From assembly GCA_963922205.1 (NCBI GenBank), contig CAWUHX010000132.1:434001-498000 (forward strand): a stretch of 64,000 bases of DNA, written 5' to 3'. Each line of letters opens with the position of its first letter. The stretch's first letter is position 1. Source of the DNA: Romanomermis culicivorax (lineage: Eukaryota > Nematoda > Enoplea > Mermithida > Mermithidae). A program made the position numbers and the translations under genes. This document shows, piece by piece, positions 50,942 to 61,683 of the stretch. A model generated the notes under the pieces. The model worked only from the letters and a program-made list of their open reading frames with translations, was not told the origin of the DNA and did not search any database.

Positions 50942-52005
50942 TGTATCCTACAATATAATCTCGTATTTTGATTTTAATTTAGAAAAAATGAGACGTGGGA
51001 ATATGATTTGCATGCAGTTAGACCCACGGCCAACGAATTGACACAGCATGCAGACCGAGCGGCCGAGCCCAAAATCGACCACATTTGGCACCTACATCAC
51101 CGTCGTACTCCTTAGGGCAGGAGGTTATTCATCAACGCCGATGTCAAAATGGGCGTCACTTGCCAGCCATTGCGGCGAAGCCCTTGGTATTCGTTGTGTC
51201 CAACGACCAGCACAGGAGTCCCATTAGGACAGACTGTGAAACGGTAGTCCGAGTGAGACAAACTGTAAATCAGGAGTCAGCCGGAGTAGTAGATTTTTTC
51301 TTTTTGATTAATGCTTTTAGTGCCGGGGTAACCCGGCCGAAAGTTTTTTTTCTACCTCCCGTAGGTCGGTTTCGACGGGGGAGGGATGTTGGGCACCCTG
51401 TTGATGCCGATTCGCGTGGGGAAATTGACATGCAAATCGGACAAATGGACGACCAGCGGCGCAGACATTTGCATAGAAGTGGAGCGCCACAGAGAGACCA
51501 AAAAGATAGTGAAAAATCATTGTTCACTATTATCACTTTTTTATAATATTCTTGTTTACTTAGCTGGCGTCCATAAATAAATTCCCAGCAATTCGACTTT
51601 GTTTTTACATATTATATACTGTGGTATACCCACATTCTTCTTACATATTTCGTCGGAATTATTGTTTAATACATTTGTTTATTTATTTACATTATTCGTA
51701 TCGACGAAGGTGGAGGGCCAGAGGCCCAGGCGCCAGCTTGCACCAAGTAAGCTTTGGGAAACCCTTTAAGGGTTATACCCGAGTAAGTTTATCCCTGAGG
51801 GGATTCCTTGTCTCAGCTAGGAGACTGCGGAGCTCCTTGGTGAGGCCCGGCATTTGAGGTTAAAGTATCTTTGTTGTTGTAGGTCTGGGGAACCGGACTG
51901 TTGCACTATCACCGAGGCTTAGCCAAGGGATCAGTTCTAACAGGTCAGTTCAGACCAGAACCGAATATCTTTTCTTGAACCTCCTAAGAAAAGACCTGCA
52001 CAACA
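50942..52005 (-). repeat. Right terminal inverted repeat of E
   Basis: Reverse complement of 25596-26659, equal in length (1,064 bp) and nearly identical, ending CCTGCACAACA followed by TTCT. The inner end, GATACAATAGAG on the minus strand, abuts the pol gene and lacks a TGG-type primer site. Confidence 0.85.
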
Positions 52006-52982
52006 TTCTGACTGAGGGGAGTCTCAAGGGAGAACCGGCTCAGGAAATGGTTCCCCAAAATACACCCTCAACAACAATAATCCCCTGAGACGACTTACCT
52101 AGCCCTGTTTCTCAAGTATAGTTCGACGCAAGGGCCACAGGTCCCTGTTGATTTACAGGTATCTATTAGCAAACAGGGGAAACAGTCCACTTGGTTCCAC
52201 GATGGGTAACTCGGGAGGTCGGGGTGACGCTCTAGTATTCAATCTGATGGGTTAGGGGGTGACCAGGTGCTATGTGAGCAACAGGTATGTTCCTATAGGA
52301 GTGGGGTGGCAGACACAGGGATCGTAAGAATATGCAAATTTATTGAAGTACTGTAGGGTGGCAGACCCAATACAATATAGTAAAAAAGTATGTAAATCCG
52401 ACGGCAATGAATGCGGAGTTTAAGACAGAAGTCAAAGTTGGAGAGCCCAAAAATGAGTACAAAACTAACAAAACAAGCCCTTTTAAGGACCTCATAGGCC
52501 TACAGTATGGCCTGGGTGGAGCTTACGACGCCCAAGCTAACTTCTGCAGCTGAAATTGGTGCAGAAGATGCCTATGGTCACATAAACATTTTCCAGTTCG
52601 AATACGTTTAGCATTGGGGAGGAGCTACATCCCCATGCTAAACATATGAACATCTTTTAATGAGAACTTCCAAACTAGTCGTTTTACGTTGCAAAACATC
52701 ACTAGTTTTTACTGATAAGAGGTGCATGTGATCCTCCAATTATGTCTATGAGCTCGTAGAGCTTATCTGGTGGAAATTCTGATTAAAGGGTCACACTGTA
52801 GCCTACATGCGGAATGGAAAACAACAAAACCGCAAAAAAAATGACACACAAGAATGCATGTAAACATAATGAATGAAACAAAATAAAAGTAAGTAACTGT
52901 CAAATAAAAAGTGGCGAAAAACATAAAGTATCAACATGATGTAAATCGCATGAGGTTGAGCAAAATTGATCAGCATGTGGCA
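52006..52982 (-). repeat. Repeat A, copy A1', right piece
   Basis: Continues the A unit broken at 25595, starting with the second TTCT, and ends near CAGCATGTGGCA (the degenerate form of GGCACGTGACA). More diverged than A1 and A2. Confidence 0.75.
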
Positions 52983-55589
52983 ATAGGCTGAACATTTAGC
53001 CACTAACCTCCTCAATTCAATATCTTGTGAGACACTAGTTCTTATTCAAGACGTGTTTTACAAACCCAAACAAAAATTTCCAGCAAAAAGCTTAGTTATC
53101 AATATTTTTTAATCAAAAAAGTAAAAATTTCATGTGACAACAATAAAGCCCAATTCAGAAGTGTAGATGCCGACAAACATTTTAGGATTTTTTCACTTCT
53201 GAATTGGGCTTCTGCAAATTGCTTATTCACTCCATGGAGTTGCCGACAGAAGTCATAGGATTTTATATTACTTTTGAATAGGGCTTAACACGTCAAGTAT
53301 GCAAATCAGAATAATTGCATTTCTACATGATCTCCATTTTTTCGGTTTTGAATTGAACTTAATTATTGTTCTGTATTTGTCTACCTATTCCTATGACTTA
53401 AGCTATAGAAACCGACCACCCACACCACCAATTAACTACTATCGACACAAGGGCCCTGTTTGCTCTCTATAACTCAGTTCGATAAATCTAAGATTTGGCG
53501 AACTGGCTTACCTTCTAATGGTACGATTTTACACTATTTCCGAATATTTTGCATTTCTCGACTTTCCAATTTTGACGCAGCCATTTCTGATTTCTGCCAA
53601 CCAACATACGTAAGAATCACCTCATCAAGGTCTGAACATCTTGCAATCCTGCTAAATGACTCCTGGTTTTTAACTCAATGTATTTTTTGTGGGGTCACCA
53701 ATCTCCCAGTCTCAACGAAAATAGGAGAGACCAAAAGATCGAAAAGCATCATGCTGTCAGTAGTAAGGCCGGACCTTATAGGTCGTATGGTTAAGGATAC
53801 CCCTATCTTTTGTGTACGACCTATAATTTGTCATTTTTGATCGATTTATAGGTCGTACAGTAAACATATACGGACGACTTTTGGTGGATTTACAGGTCGT
53901 ACAGTAAACATATACGGTCAATTTCTTCGTCGATTTGTAGGTCGTACAATTAAGTATACAGGCTTTAGAGTTACCGTAATAGTGGAATTACGGTAATTTT
54001 CGATTATGGTAATAGTGGAGTTATGGTAATAGATGTGTTACTGTAGCTGAAAAATGAAAATTGATAAAAAAGGAAAACTAAAATGAACAAAAAAGAAATA
54101 AAAAGAGATGGTGTGTAAAAACAGCTTCCCCTCTGGAAAGAGGAAGCCCTTCAAAAATTTGCACCCCGGACCCCCTTTGTCAAAAGGGTGCCACCTGCAG
54201 GTGTAAATATATTTCGGAGGTCCATTTCTGAACGATTGTTCAAGTCAACAAATGTCAGAACAGTCAAATTGGTCAGTAATGGTCTGTTTAATGAGTGAAA
54301 TCTCGAGAGAGTCAATACGCGATGAAACATAATCCTTACGAGTGCATGCGTATAAAGTTTGATGTTCTGCCAAAAATGACCAAGAAGGTCTTTTATAAAA
54401 ATGACCAGAGCGAGCTGGCCATAAAAAGCATGTAGACAAATAAGGTCTTTTATAGAAAATGACCAGAAAGAGCCGGTCGTAAAAAGCGTGTAGAAAATTT
54501 GACGAGTTAAAAATCTTTACATATCAAAAAATTTTTAATTCAATGCAACATTTTAGCTTATTATTATAAAACTTTCGAAACACTATTTTATTTTTGTTTA
54601 TCCCCAAAATACTGTAGTCTAAATACAAAAATAATGATAACGTGAACAAAAAATGGAAAACAAAAAAGAAAGAAAGCATTTATAAAATTGACCCCCTCCA
54701 CCCACGGAGGAAGTCGTTCAAAAAAAGCACCCTCGGGCTCCAAAATAAGAGGTGCCCTGTCTGCAGGTTCACAGAATAGCTAATCGGAAGCCCTGCATAC
54801 TGAACGATCGTCCAAATTAGAACAGTCTTTTAGATCAGAATGCTCAATTCCACATATAAAAACTGTAAGAGTCTATAAAACTTGAAACATTATTCCTATG
54901 GGTTTATACTTATAAGGTTGTAAATGACCAAATTCTTTTATAGAAAAATGACCCAAAAGAGTGGGGCATAAAGTGCATGTAGAAAAGTGAACACTTGAGA
55001 TGAAAAATATTCTAGATGTAAAAAATAATTCATACTACAAAAATATTTGAAGAAAAGAAAAGAAAAGAACTAAATCATCAAGGGTAGCTATACATGAACG
55101 TTACTCTGCGTATAGAAAATTAATACATTATATTGGATGATTTATGCGGGTAGATACGATTTTGTATACAGAGTGTTTCCCAGAGCAAACATAGAAAGGT
55201 TAGACAGCTGAAACCATTTAGATTGTAAAACCAATTAGAAATGCTAGAAAAAGTCAAAGGTTCTATAAAACACGGTAGCAAGAGATGCTTTACCAAAATA
55301 ATTAAGGTGGTGATTACTGTTATTTTGATAGTTTTCTAGAATAACCTAGAGCCTAAAGCCTTTAAAGAGACACAATACCAAAACAATTAAGGTGGTGATT
55401 ATTGTTATTCTGATAATTTTCTAGAATAACCTAGAGTCGACAACCTTCAAATAAAAACGGAAAAGATTCAACCAAAAAGCAGAAAAAACTGGAAAAGGTT
55501 TAATGAGGGTAAAGAGGTATAAATAGAAAAAATAGAAGAAGAAGAAACATTCTTATTTTTGTACTTGCCCGCGACACCTGAGACTACCA
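52983..55589. other. AT-rich non-coding region with small duplications
   Basis: No convincing gene. TAGGTCGTACAGTAAACATATACGG-type units repeat at 53850, 53895 and nearby. Two diverged ~450-500-bp copies occupy ~54050-54530 and ~54640-55050 (both with a GCTTCC/GGAAGTC hairpin, GTGCCACCTGCAGGT-like and GACCA...CTTTTATA phrases), and the first carries an internal ~64-bp duplication. An 85-bp direct duplication lies at 55291-55375/55376-55455. Confidence 0.45.
53146..53211. repeat. Perfect 18-bp inverted repeat (hairpin)
   Basis: AAGCCCAATTCAGAAGTG at 53146-53163 and its exact complement at 53194-53211, with a 30-nt loop. Possibly a small foldback or MITE remnant; a partly matching third arm occurs near 53265-53284. 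Confidence 0.6.
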
Positions 55590-56020
55590 ATGGAGGCCCT
55601 ATTCGTTAGGTTTATTTCGGCGTTAAGAGCCGCCTACGAGGTTTATGGTAGGATGATTTTACAAATATTTTGATTTAAAAATTAATATGGATACTATTTT
55701 ATAATATTATTATTAATTTAGAACTGTTTTTAAAGACGGCCGACATTGACGCGTGGGCATCCGTCTTTTGGGAGGAGGCGTCGACAGACTTCAAGAGCTG
55801 GTGGAAAAGCCAGCGAGGGGTTGAATATCCTGCTAGACAGAAACCCTTTTGGGGTTTTATGAAACGTCTACGCCAGATGTTCCAAAACCCTTCGCTGGCC
55901 GACGGCCACCTAGCCTCGCACCTGTGGAATATCCGCCCCCCAGGTGCGAGGGCTGAATGGGGAAACGCCGACGATCGCTACGTCGAGGAGAGGATAGGAC
56001 TGGCACTACCGCCTTTCTAG
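55590..56020 (+). CDS. Small spliced GC-rich gene, Trp-rich protein of unknown function
   Basis: Exon 1 55590-55647 (ATG in good context, ACCAATGG; MEALFVRFISALRAAYEVYG), a 74-bp AT-rich intron (GTAGG...TTAATTTAG), exon 2 55722-56020 ending TAG. The product is ~118 residues, with a Trp-rich core (WASVFWEE, FKSWWKSQRG, PFWGFMKRLRQMF, HLWNIRPPGARAEW). Exon 2 is far more GC-rich than the surrounding AT-rich DNA. The stop overlaps a strong donor-like CTAGTAAGT, so a further exon is possible; a GC-rich candidate lies at 56404-56460. I do not recognise the family. It lies upstream of, and opposite to, the Polinton genes. Confidence 0.5.
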
Positions 56021-57069
56021 TAAGTTATGATGTTATAGTTAAAACACATCGTAGATATATAAATTTTATATTTAATGAGAGTAAAATTATTATAAGCTTT
56101 TACTATAATATTTCAAGATAAATATGTGTAGCTTAAATTGTGCTAGCGGTAGTATGTTACAGATTTTTAATTCATGTATATTAATGTATGGTATATAGCT
56201 GAGTTGTCTAAAACTTACCAAAGAACATTTCTAGAATATTCTAGAAGCTTTCAAATATTTACACAATTTTATATGATAAAAATTTATGATAAAATAAAGA
56301 CTATTGATAGATCTTGTACCTATTACTTAACAGTTAAAATGATATATTAGAGTAAAAAATTTTTGTTTAACTAAAATAGTTATTAAATTTTGTAAAAATT
56401 TTAGTGGATACACATGAAACCTCTAGCGAGGTCTGCGACGGCGGTGGTGGCGGTAGCTGGGTATGTATATAGTATCTATGTAAGTAAAAATTTTTGCAAA
56501 ATTTTTGAAACTTAATGTTTTTATTTTTAGGTAAAATTTGTATATATATGTATATTTTATTTTGTTTTAAATTTTGTATATATGTATAATTTATTCTATT
56601 TTGTTTTAAATTTTGTATATATATATATATGTATATTTTGTTTTAAATAAATTAATATGAATTAAAATTAATAAAATTTTTTATTTATTGCGTTTAATAG
56701 TAGAGGTAATTTCTTTAGAGTTCTACTATGAGTGTGTGTGTGTGTGTGCATCAACTTCTGGAATATAAAATAGGGTTTACTCTAGTCAGATATTTAGAGA
56801 TGTACGAGTAAACGATATGTAGAGAAAATGCACAAACAGGTCTTAGGGTAAAAAGAACGTACAAGATAATTACATAGTACTGTAGTATTAAAGGAGAAAA
56901 TAAAGGAAAGAAGGAGTAATAAAAGGAAGTTCATTTATAATTAGGAATAAATTAAAAGAATATTTCTAAACAATAGCTAAAGAGAAGGGTTGTATAAACA
57001 ACAACAACTATAAGTGATTTTTATTATTATAAAAAAATAAGATGAAATGTACATATAAACATAAGGTAT
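56021..57069. other. AT-rich spacer with microsatellites
   Basis: TATATATGTATATTTTGTTTTAAA units repeat at 56530-56645 and a (GT)n tract lies at ~56731-56748. A short GC-rich island at ~56404-56460 encodes Gly-rich residues in one frame and may be an exon of the preceding gene. The left Polinton terminus should be here or further left but was not found. Confidence 0.35.
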
Positions 57070-58467
57070 TTAAATACTATAATCCATAAAGGTTTCACGA
57101 TTTTTATCAATCATTATGAGAGAGTCAAATTCTGCGTATATAAGTGCTTCAATACCGCCATCTGGTATATCCTCGCCAAAATTCATCTCTAAACTAGTGG
57201 TTCCTTCACGTACGAGTTCCCAAAAATTACCATCCATACCCCAAGGAGTCAAATCAAGAAAAAAACCGTGTTATGCCTTGTAAAAGAATTTCGAGTAATT
57301 TCATTACCCTTGTTATCTGTACCAATTCCTACACCCTCAAATAATTGTATAAAAGTGCGCAAATATTTGTTTTCTTTAAAATTTAGCATATATGGTGTTG
57401 TAGGTGATGTTGTAGTGCCACTTGTTATTTTAATTTCGTTTAATCCGAAATGCTTAAAATTGAAGAGGCTTTAATAATAATCACCCCTAGCAGCCGAACC
57501 ATCAACGAGTGCCACAACAAGACAACGAGGTAAAGGACCTGTGAACAATGAGTTCAGAGGAGCTGAGCGACGACTAGTTGTTGTGTATAGACTTGTAACA
57601 TGACATCGATGAATAGGGTATTTTGCAGCTGTATTTTGTAACATGGATTCAATAGCTAGATTGATATTATCCGCAACTTCAACTTTTTTAATAAATAAAG
57701 ACATGCTTTTAACCTCGATTTTATAAGCTTCGTTGTCAGTAGATATAAATTTTTGCAAGCAAGAATTATCTCTATGTCTGTATAAATCAATTTTCAAAGT
57801 ACATTGATTCAATAGGAAACGTTCTTGCATAAATAGATCGGCATGTATAGGAGCCATTAATTCAACAACTGCACTGTTTTTGAACATCTGAAATCTTTCC
57901 AAAGCACCCTTGTTTTTCTTTTTATCAAGAACATCGCCATTTTCAAAAGCATAACCAGCAGCTGCAACATGTGTCGACTTAGCATCACGACCATAGTTCA
58001 ATTCCATTTCCAAATAAGATCTGTAAGCGTATCTATCCCCACTAAAATGTTGAAATGTTAAAATTAAAAAAACGTGAACATACATTCAATTATAAAACTT
58101 ACCTGTCAGATATTAATTTTCCATTTAAGTACATCTTGATCTGTTTAAAAAATGTTTTGCCGATCAAATTAATTGGTGCCACAACGTTACCACTGATATT
58201 GTTGTTGGCATCTGCTGTTAAAGTGCAAGCAGCGCCATTAGCTTTTGTAATTCGAATAGTAAAATATATAAAATTTTTTGATAAGTCCAACATATATGAA
58301 TCAGGTGAAATAACAAACTCGTAAGGTCCTTCATTAGTACAAGGATTTTGTAACTGAATTTCAGACCAAAAACTTCTACAAATAGCTACTTGTGTTGGAG
58401 GTACGGTAAATAAATCTAACTCCGTTTTACTACTAGGAGACGACGCAGCATCAATAAATTTACTCAT
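57070..58467 (-). pseudogene. Polinton major capsid protein (double jelly-roll type)
   Basis: Exon 1 58467-58103 begins MSKFIDAASSPSS; a 61-bp intron (CAG|GTAAGT ... CATTTTAG) leads to exon 2 from 58041. DLFTVPPTQVAI near the start and IYAEFDSLIMIDKNRE near the C-terminus match the conserved ends of Polinton capsid proteins. Two lesions: an in-frame TAA at 57471-57473 and a frameshift at the T-run near 57265, after which the C-terminal ~55 residues continue in the next frame to 57070. The start overlaps the preceding gene's stop by 4 bases. Assignment rests on those conserved ends and on gene order. Confidence 0.75.
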
Positions 58468-58989
58468 TTTGAATAGATATCCTTGAAACCAACTACTCTA
58501 CGTGGAGTCTTTTTTAAGAATGAGGAACATCGTTTCAGGTGTTTACGTTTATGTTGTTTTTGATGCTGTTGACGCTGACCATCATTTAACTTTTTATTGC
58601 TTTTTATATGTATCGTAGAATTTATATGTTTACGCTTCCCTAAACCTTTTCCTTTATGTATGCATTCACCCATTTCGTGTAATAAGCTGCCAGCTGTGTT
58701 TCGTCTCAGCAACACTTTCTTTAAAAGAACGACCTTCTACAACATCACCTGCAATTTTGGAACCTGCAGCAAGTGCATGCTTTCCTGCAGATTTTAACAA
58801 TGGCATAGCTAGACGCCACAAACTCTTAAAAAAATTACCAACTCCAGCTCCTTGATGTCTATAATAATACGGGTATGCTGCTCGGAAACCTTCTAAGGTA
58901 CCACCTAGTTGAAATTGATTATCTTGAATGCTGTGTTGATAAATTTTGATCCAGTAATCAATGGTTTCAGGGATAAATACGGTATGCAT
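58464..58989 (-). pseudogene. Polinton pVI/PX-like membrane-active minor protein
   Basis: The 107-residue first frame (from ATG 58989) has GGTLEGFRAAYPYYYRHQG, then a hydrophobic/amphipathic segment FFKSLWRLAMPLLKSAGKHA, the layout of adenovirus pVI/pX-like proteins in Polintons. After VAETKHSW the frame shifts near 58700, and the basic C-terminus (KRKHLKRCSSFLKK, ending DIYSK) is in the neighbouring frame, stopping at 58464. Proteins of this type are thought to help virion assembly and membrane disruption; here the gene is frameshifted. Confidence 0.6.
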
Positions 58990-59124
58990 ATTTTGCTTTG
59001 AAAATCAAAAGGAACAACTAAATGAATTAATTAATTAATTAAGAGCATTTGCGAAAATTCAACCTGATGACAACGTGTCCAAATGTAAATGAATAAATGG
59101 ATAAATAAAAATTTGATACTATGA
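58990..59124. other. Intergenic spacer in Polinton
   Basis: Short AT-rich gap with an ATTAATTAATTAATTAA run near 59023-59041; possible promoter for the pVI-like/capsid genes. Confidence 0.3.
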
Positions 59125-60030
59125 TTATAGGAATAAAGGAGTACGTCGCCAGAAATGTAATTTTACTATAACATTCCCAAACTGAAAGGGTATAAGCTCA
59201 TTCATACTGTTTTTTATATTAATCTCGAGTACTGTAATTTCTTTTAATTGAATGGGTATATAGTGAGGTGTTTCATATAATTGACTCACATTATCTTTGT
59301 ATTTTCCCTGAACATTTACTATACGTAAAATCGGTGCTAAAGTATTTCCAACAATCTGATTTTCAATAATATTACAGTAAACATAAAAACTTTGTAAATC
59401 ATTCAAATTTGGTGGTTGAATTCCTAACATGTATAAAAGATTAGTTCCAGGCTCGGCAAGAAAAACAGATTTGGATGGTGGAATATGTGTGTTAGAATTT
59501 TTTGGGGGTTTCTCCCCAACAGTATATAAGTTAATATTCACAGCTCTATTTAAAAAATCATCAGCTGTTGCATAGGCAGCAGTATTGGTAGCGCTAAATC
59601 CGAGAAGCTCCATTAACCATTTGGTTATATCCATTTTATGTAAGATTGTACCACTTTTTATTTTCAAATTAACTAATCCTCTACTATGTTCATCGTATGA
59701 AAACATAATTTCCATGTTAGTTCCGGCAATAGCTGCTCCAATTTTTGCATTCAACTCTTCAATTAATTCAGATATGGTAAAGTAATGTTTTTCAAAAACT
59801 ATTACTTTAATTTTTTTAACTTTATTTCCAACACCATCCGTATTTAACGTTATTACATTATCTCCACCATGATTAGTAAATGTAGCCCAACTATAGGGAT
59901 ATATTATTTCACTTAGCCCTACCTCCCAGTTTCCATCTAGTTTTAAACGGTAAGGTAGATGGGCCCAAAAATCTGAGGGCTTGTTTCCATTTTGGCTATT
60001 ACTGTAATGTGATATAAAATTGATCTTCAA
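59125..60030 (-). CDS. Polinton minor capsid (penton-like) protein
   Basis: Intact 301-codon ORF, MKINFISHYSNSQNG onward, with WEVGLSEIIYPYSWATF near residue 35-50 and the conserved end FGNVIVKLHFWRRTPLF. These are the usual landmarks of the single jelly-roll Polinton minor capsid protein, which forms the vertices. Its ATG overlaps the stop of the upstream membrane protein (ATGA, 60027-60030). It is one of only two long Polinton genes here without a visible lesion. Confidence 0.8.
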   Translation of the reverse strand: MKINFISHYSNSQNGNKPSDFWAHLPYRLKLDGNWEVGLSEIIYPYSWATFTNHGGDNVITLNTDGVGNKVKKIKVIVFEKHYFTISELIEELNAKIGAAIAGTNMEIMFSYDEHSRGLVNLKIKSGTILHKMDITKWLMELLGFSATNTAAYATADDFLNRAVNINLYTVGEKPPKNSNTHIPPSKSVFLAEPGTNLLYMLGIQPPNLNDLQSFYVYCNIIENQIVGNTLAPILRIVNVQGKYKDNVSQLYETPHYIPIQLKEITVLEINIKNSMNELIPFQFGNVIVKLHFWRRTPLFL

Positions 60031-60335
60031 ATGTTGTCATTATTTATAATGTTGTTTGTTGTTGCTGTAGGTACGGTCTTCAATGAATTAGATGACTGTA
60101 ATACTGTCAGTACAGGGCTAAGTAATAAATATCCTATACAAGCGCACAAAAGACCAACCCACAATTGTGTATTATTATTGTAGAGAGATAAATTTATTAT
60201 AGCTGTAATGACTACAATGTATATTAGTATGACCTGACTGAAGAAAACCACTTCGTTTTGAGGTAGATGTTTTCCAAAAAACTCCCAAACGCTAATGCGA
60301 GACGTTTCTGAATGCGTACTATTACTACTATCCAT
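60027..60335 (-). CDS. Polinton small membrane protein (two TM helices)
   Basis: 102 codons: a short polar head ending VWEFFGKHLPQNE, then VVFFSQVILIYIVVITAIIN and LWVGLLCACIGYLLLSPV, two membrane helices joined by a short loop, and a Ser/Thr/Asn tail. Small two-helix proteins of this form sit next to the minor capsid gene in many Polintons; their role is not known. Intact. Confidence 0.65.
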   Translation of the reverse strand: MDSSNSTHSETSRISVWEFFGKHLPQNEVVFFSQVILIYIVVITAIINLSLYNNNTQLWVGLLCACIGYLLLSPVLTVLQSSNSLKTVPTATTNNIINNDNI

Positions 60336-60501
60336 TTCAAAATAAAAAATTTTTTATTTAACAACTAAACACTCAGTTATAAATTTATAAGAAGGCGGAG
60401 CTACTAAAGTAACCAATAAAATTATACAAAAATATAAAGGAGGCGGAGCTATCAAAGTGAAGTAGAATTATATATAAATACATAAAGAAGGAGTTAACTT
60501 T
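60336..60501. promoter_or_regulatory. Possible promoter region with duplicated GGCGGAGCTA element
   Basis: GGCGGAGCTACTAAAGT at ~60394 and GGCGGAGCTATCAAAGT at ~60442, about 48 bp apart, in the gap upstream of the minus-strand membrane/minor capsid genes. A regulatory role is a guess. Confidence 0.3.
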
Positions 60502-60681
60502 TTACAAACGTGTACATAATTTATTTCGCAAGTGACCTTTTACAGAAAATTTACAATGAAAAAACTTACAAATCAATTTATCATTATAAACAAAATTTGT
60601 GTTACTGAAACTTTTAAACATTTTATACATAGGAACATGTCGCACTTTATAATACAAAAAGTATAAAGTATATATACCACA

Positions 60682-61683
60682 CAAGACTGTATTTAAGGGG
60701 GTGGTAGGGAGGGTAATTACCCACCCCTTGGCGATTGAATAAATTTTTCAATTTTGTCAATTGTTTTGTGTGTTAACAATAGTGTATAGAATCACTATTT
60801 TATTTAATAATATTGTTCACCACTCATTTTCCTAACAGTTTTTAAAGTGTATTCAATTCAGAATGAAGCGCAATCATTCTAGTCTGAAGCGAAATCAAAC
60901 TAGTGTAGATGTATTTTTAAAAAAAAATCGTGTCGATAATTGTCCGGTTGAAAATAACGATTCGAGCGTAGCAGAAACGGATGAGAACGACGAAATCAAC
61001 GCAGTTGATAACGACGAAATAAGCGCAGTTGATACAGTCGATGTTGAAACCTCTGATTGGGTCCCTCAAGTCTTTGACGAGTCGTACGATTTATCCAAAT
61101 TACCGGCAAATGGAGTGGACAAAAATTTGAAATATAAGTACAATTGTACATAAATCGAAATGTGAACCTGGATGTTGAAGAAGTTATAGATTTGTTTGCT
61201 AAGCAGCAAAATCGTTGTTTAGAGTTCATCACTTAGTTGCGTAGAATGAGTGAGAATAAATTTTGACAATAAGCGTTGTTGAATTGAATGGAGGTGTTTA
61301 AATAAGACAAATGTATATTTGGATGTTGAATATCTCGGTTTAATTTTGCGTTAGATTTACTGAAATGTAAATATTCTTGTGGAAATGTTTCAATATGAGA
61401 TAATTGTAGTTTTAAGCTGGATTATGCCACATTTTTCAGCAAATTATAACAAAAACGTGGTCCAAAAACATTAATTTTTAATGTTTCTTCAGCATATCAA
61501 ACGCGTATTTTTCAAAGTTTCTGGGGCTCCGCCCCAGACTCCGTTGGGGGGCGCTTAGGCGCGCCACCCCAAACCCCCCAGCCCAAAGCTCGGGCGCTGC
61601 GCGCCCTCACTTTTTTAGTTTAGGCACATTTTATATGGTCTGGTCATTACCCACCCCTTGGGAAAATCCAGGTTACGGCCCTG
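60682..61683 (+). mobile_element. hAT-type transposon derivative inserted in the Polinton protease
   Basis: 1,002 bp flanked by exact 8-bp duplications ATACCACA (60674-60681 and 61684-61691), the hAT hallmark. The right end reads CAGGGCCGTAACCTGG on the minus strand, a classic hAT terminus; the left end CAAGACTGTATTTAAG is a mutated form. Both ends share GGGTAATTACCC/CCACCCCTTGG subterminal sequence, and the right side has the GC-rich GGGGCGGAGCCCCAG segment common in hAT families. Confidence 0.88.
60863..61236 (+). pseudogene. Internally deleted hAT transposase remnant
   Basis: MKRNHSSLKRNQTSVDVFLK is the N-terminal style of hAT/TTF-domain transposases; the ORF runs to 61153 with acidic sequence. 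After a stop, a second piece in another frame (61159-61236, NVNLDVEEVIDLFAKQQ, ending at TAG) reads like a C-terminus. Zinc-finger, DDE and dimerisation regions are missing, so this is an internal-deletion derivative that depends on a helper. Confidence 0.55.

Larger units (their letters stand above)
25596..52005 (-). mobile_element. Composite element E: 1,064-bp TIRs, retroviral-type pol, exonuclease-like genes
   Basis: The outer ends are inverted repeats 25596-26659 and 50942-52005, both 1,064 bp, with about eight differences in the first ~500 bp that I compared by eye. Both have TGTTGTGCAGG outermost and GATACA innermost, and a TTCT duplication flanks them. TGTTG ends with a 4-bp duplication are typical of gypsy-like integrases and of Ginger DNA transposons. 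Inside, on the minus strand, are a pol gene (protease, RT, RNase H, integrase) next to the right repeat and an exonuclease-like/RGG gene next to the left repeat, plus a duplicated part of that gene behind a third, diverged repeat copy (39131), a gypsy leader+gag fragment and two A units. Internal genes are decayed although the ends are nearly identical. An assembly error in this repeat-rich stretch cannot be excluded. Confidence 0.65.

Noticed and set aside
50942..52005. Interpreting this repeat and 39131-40176 as the two LTRs of a gypsy element
   Set aside because: They are inverted, both with GATACA inside, and no primer site or polypurine tract adjoins them.
53460..53840. 126-codon ORF at 53460-53840
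   Set aside because: No motif, and it runs into the GGTCGTA-type repeats; most likely chance.
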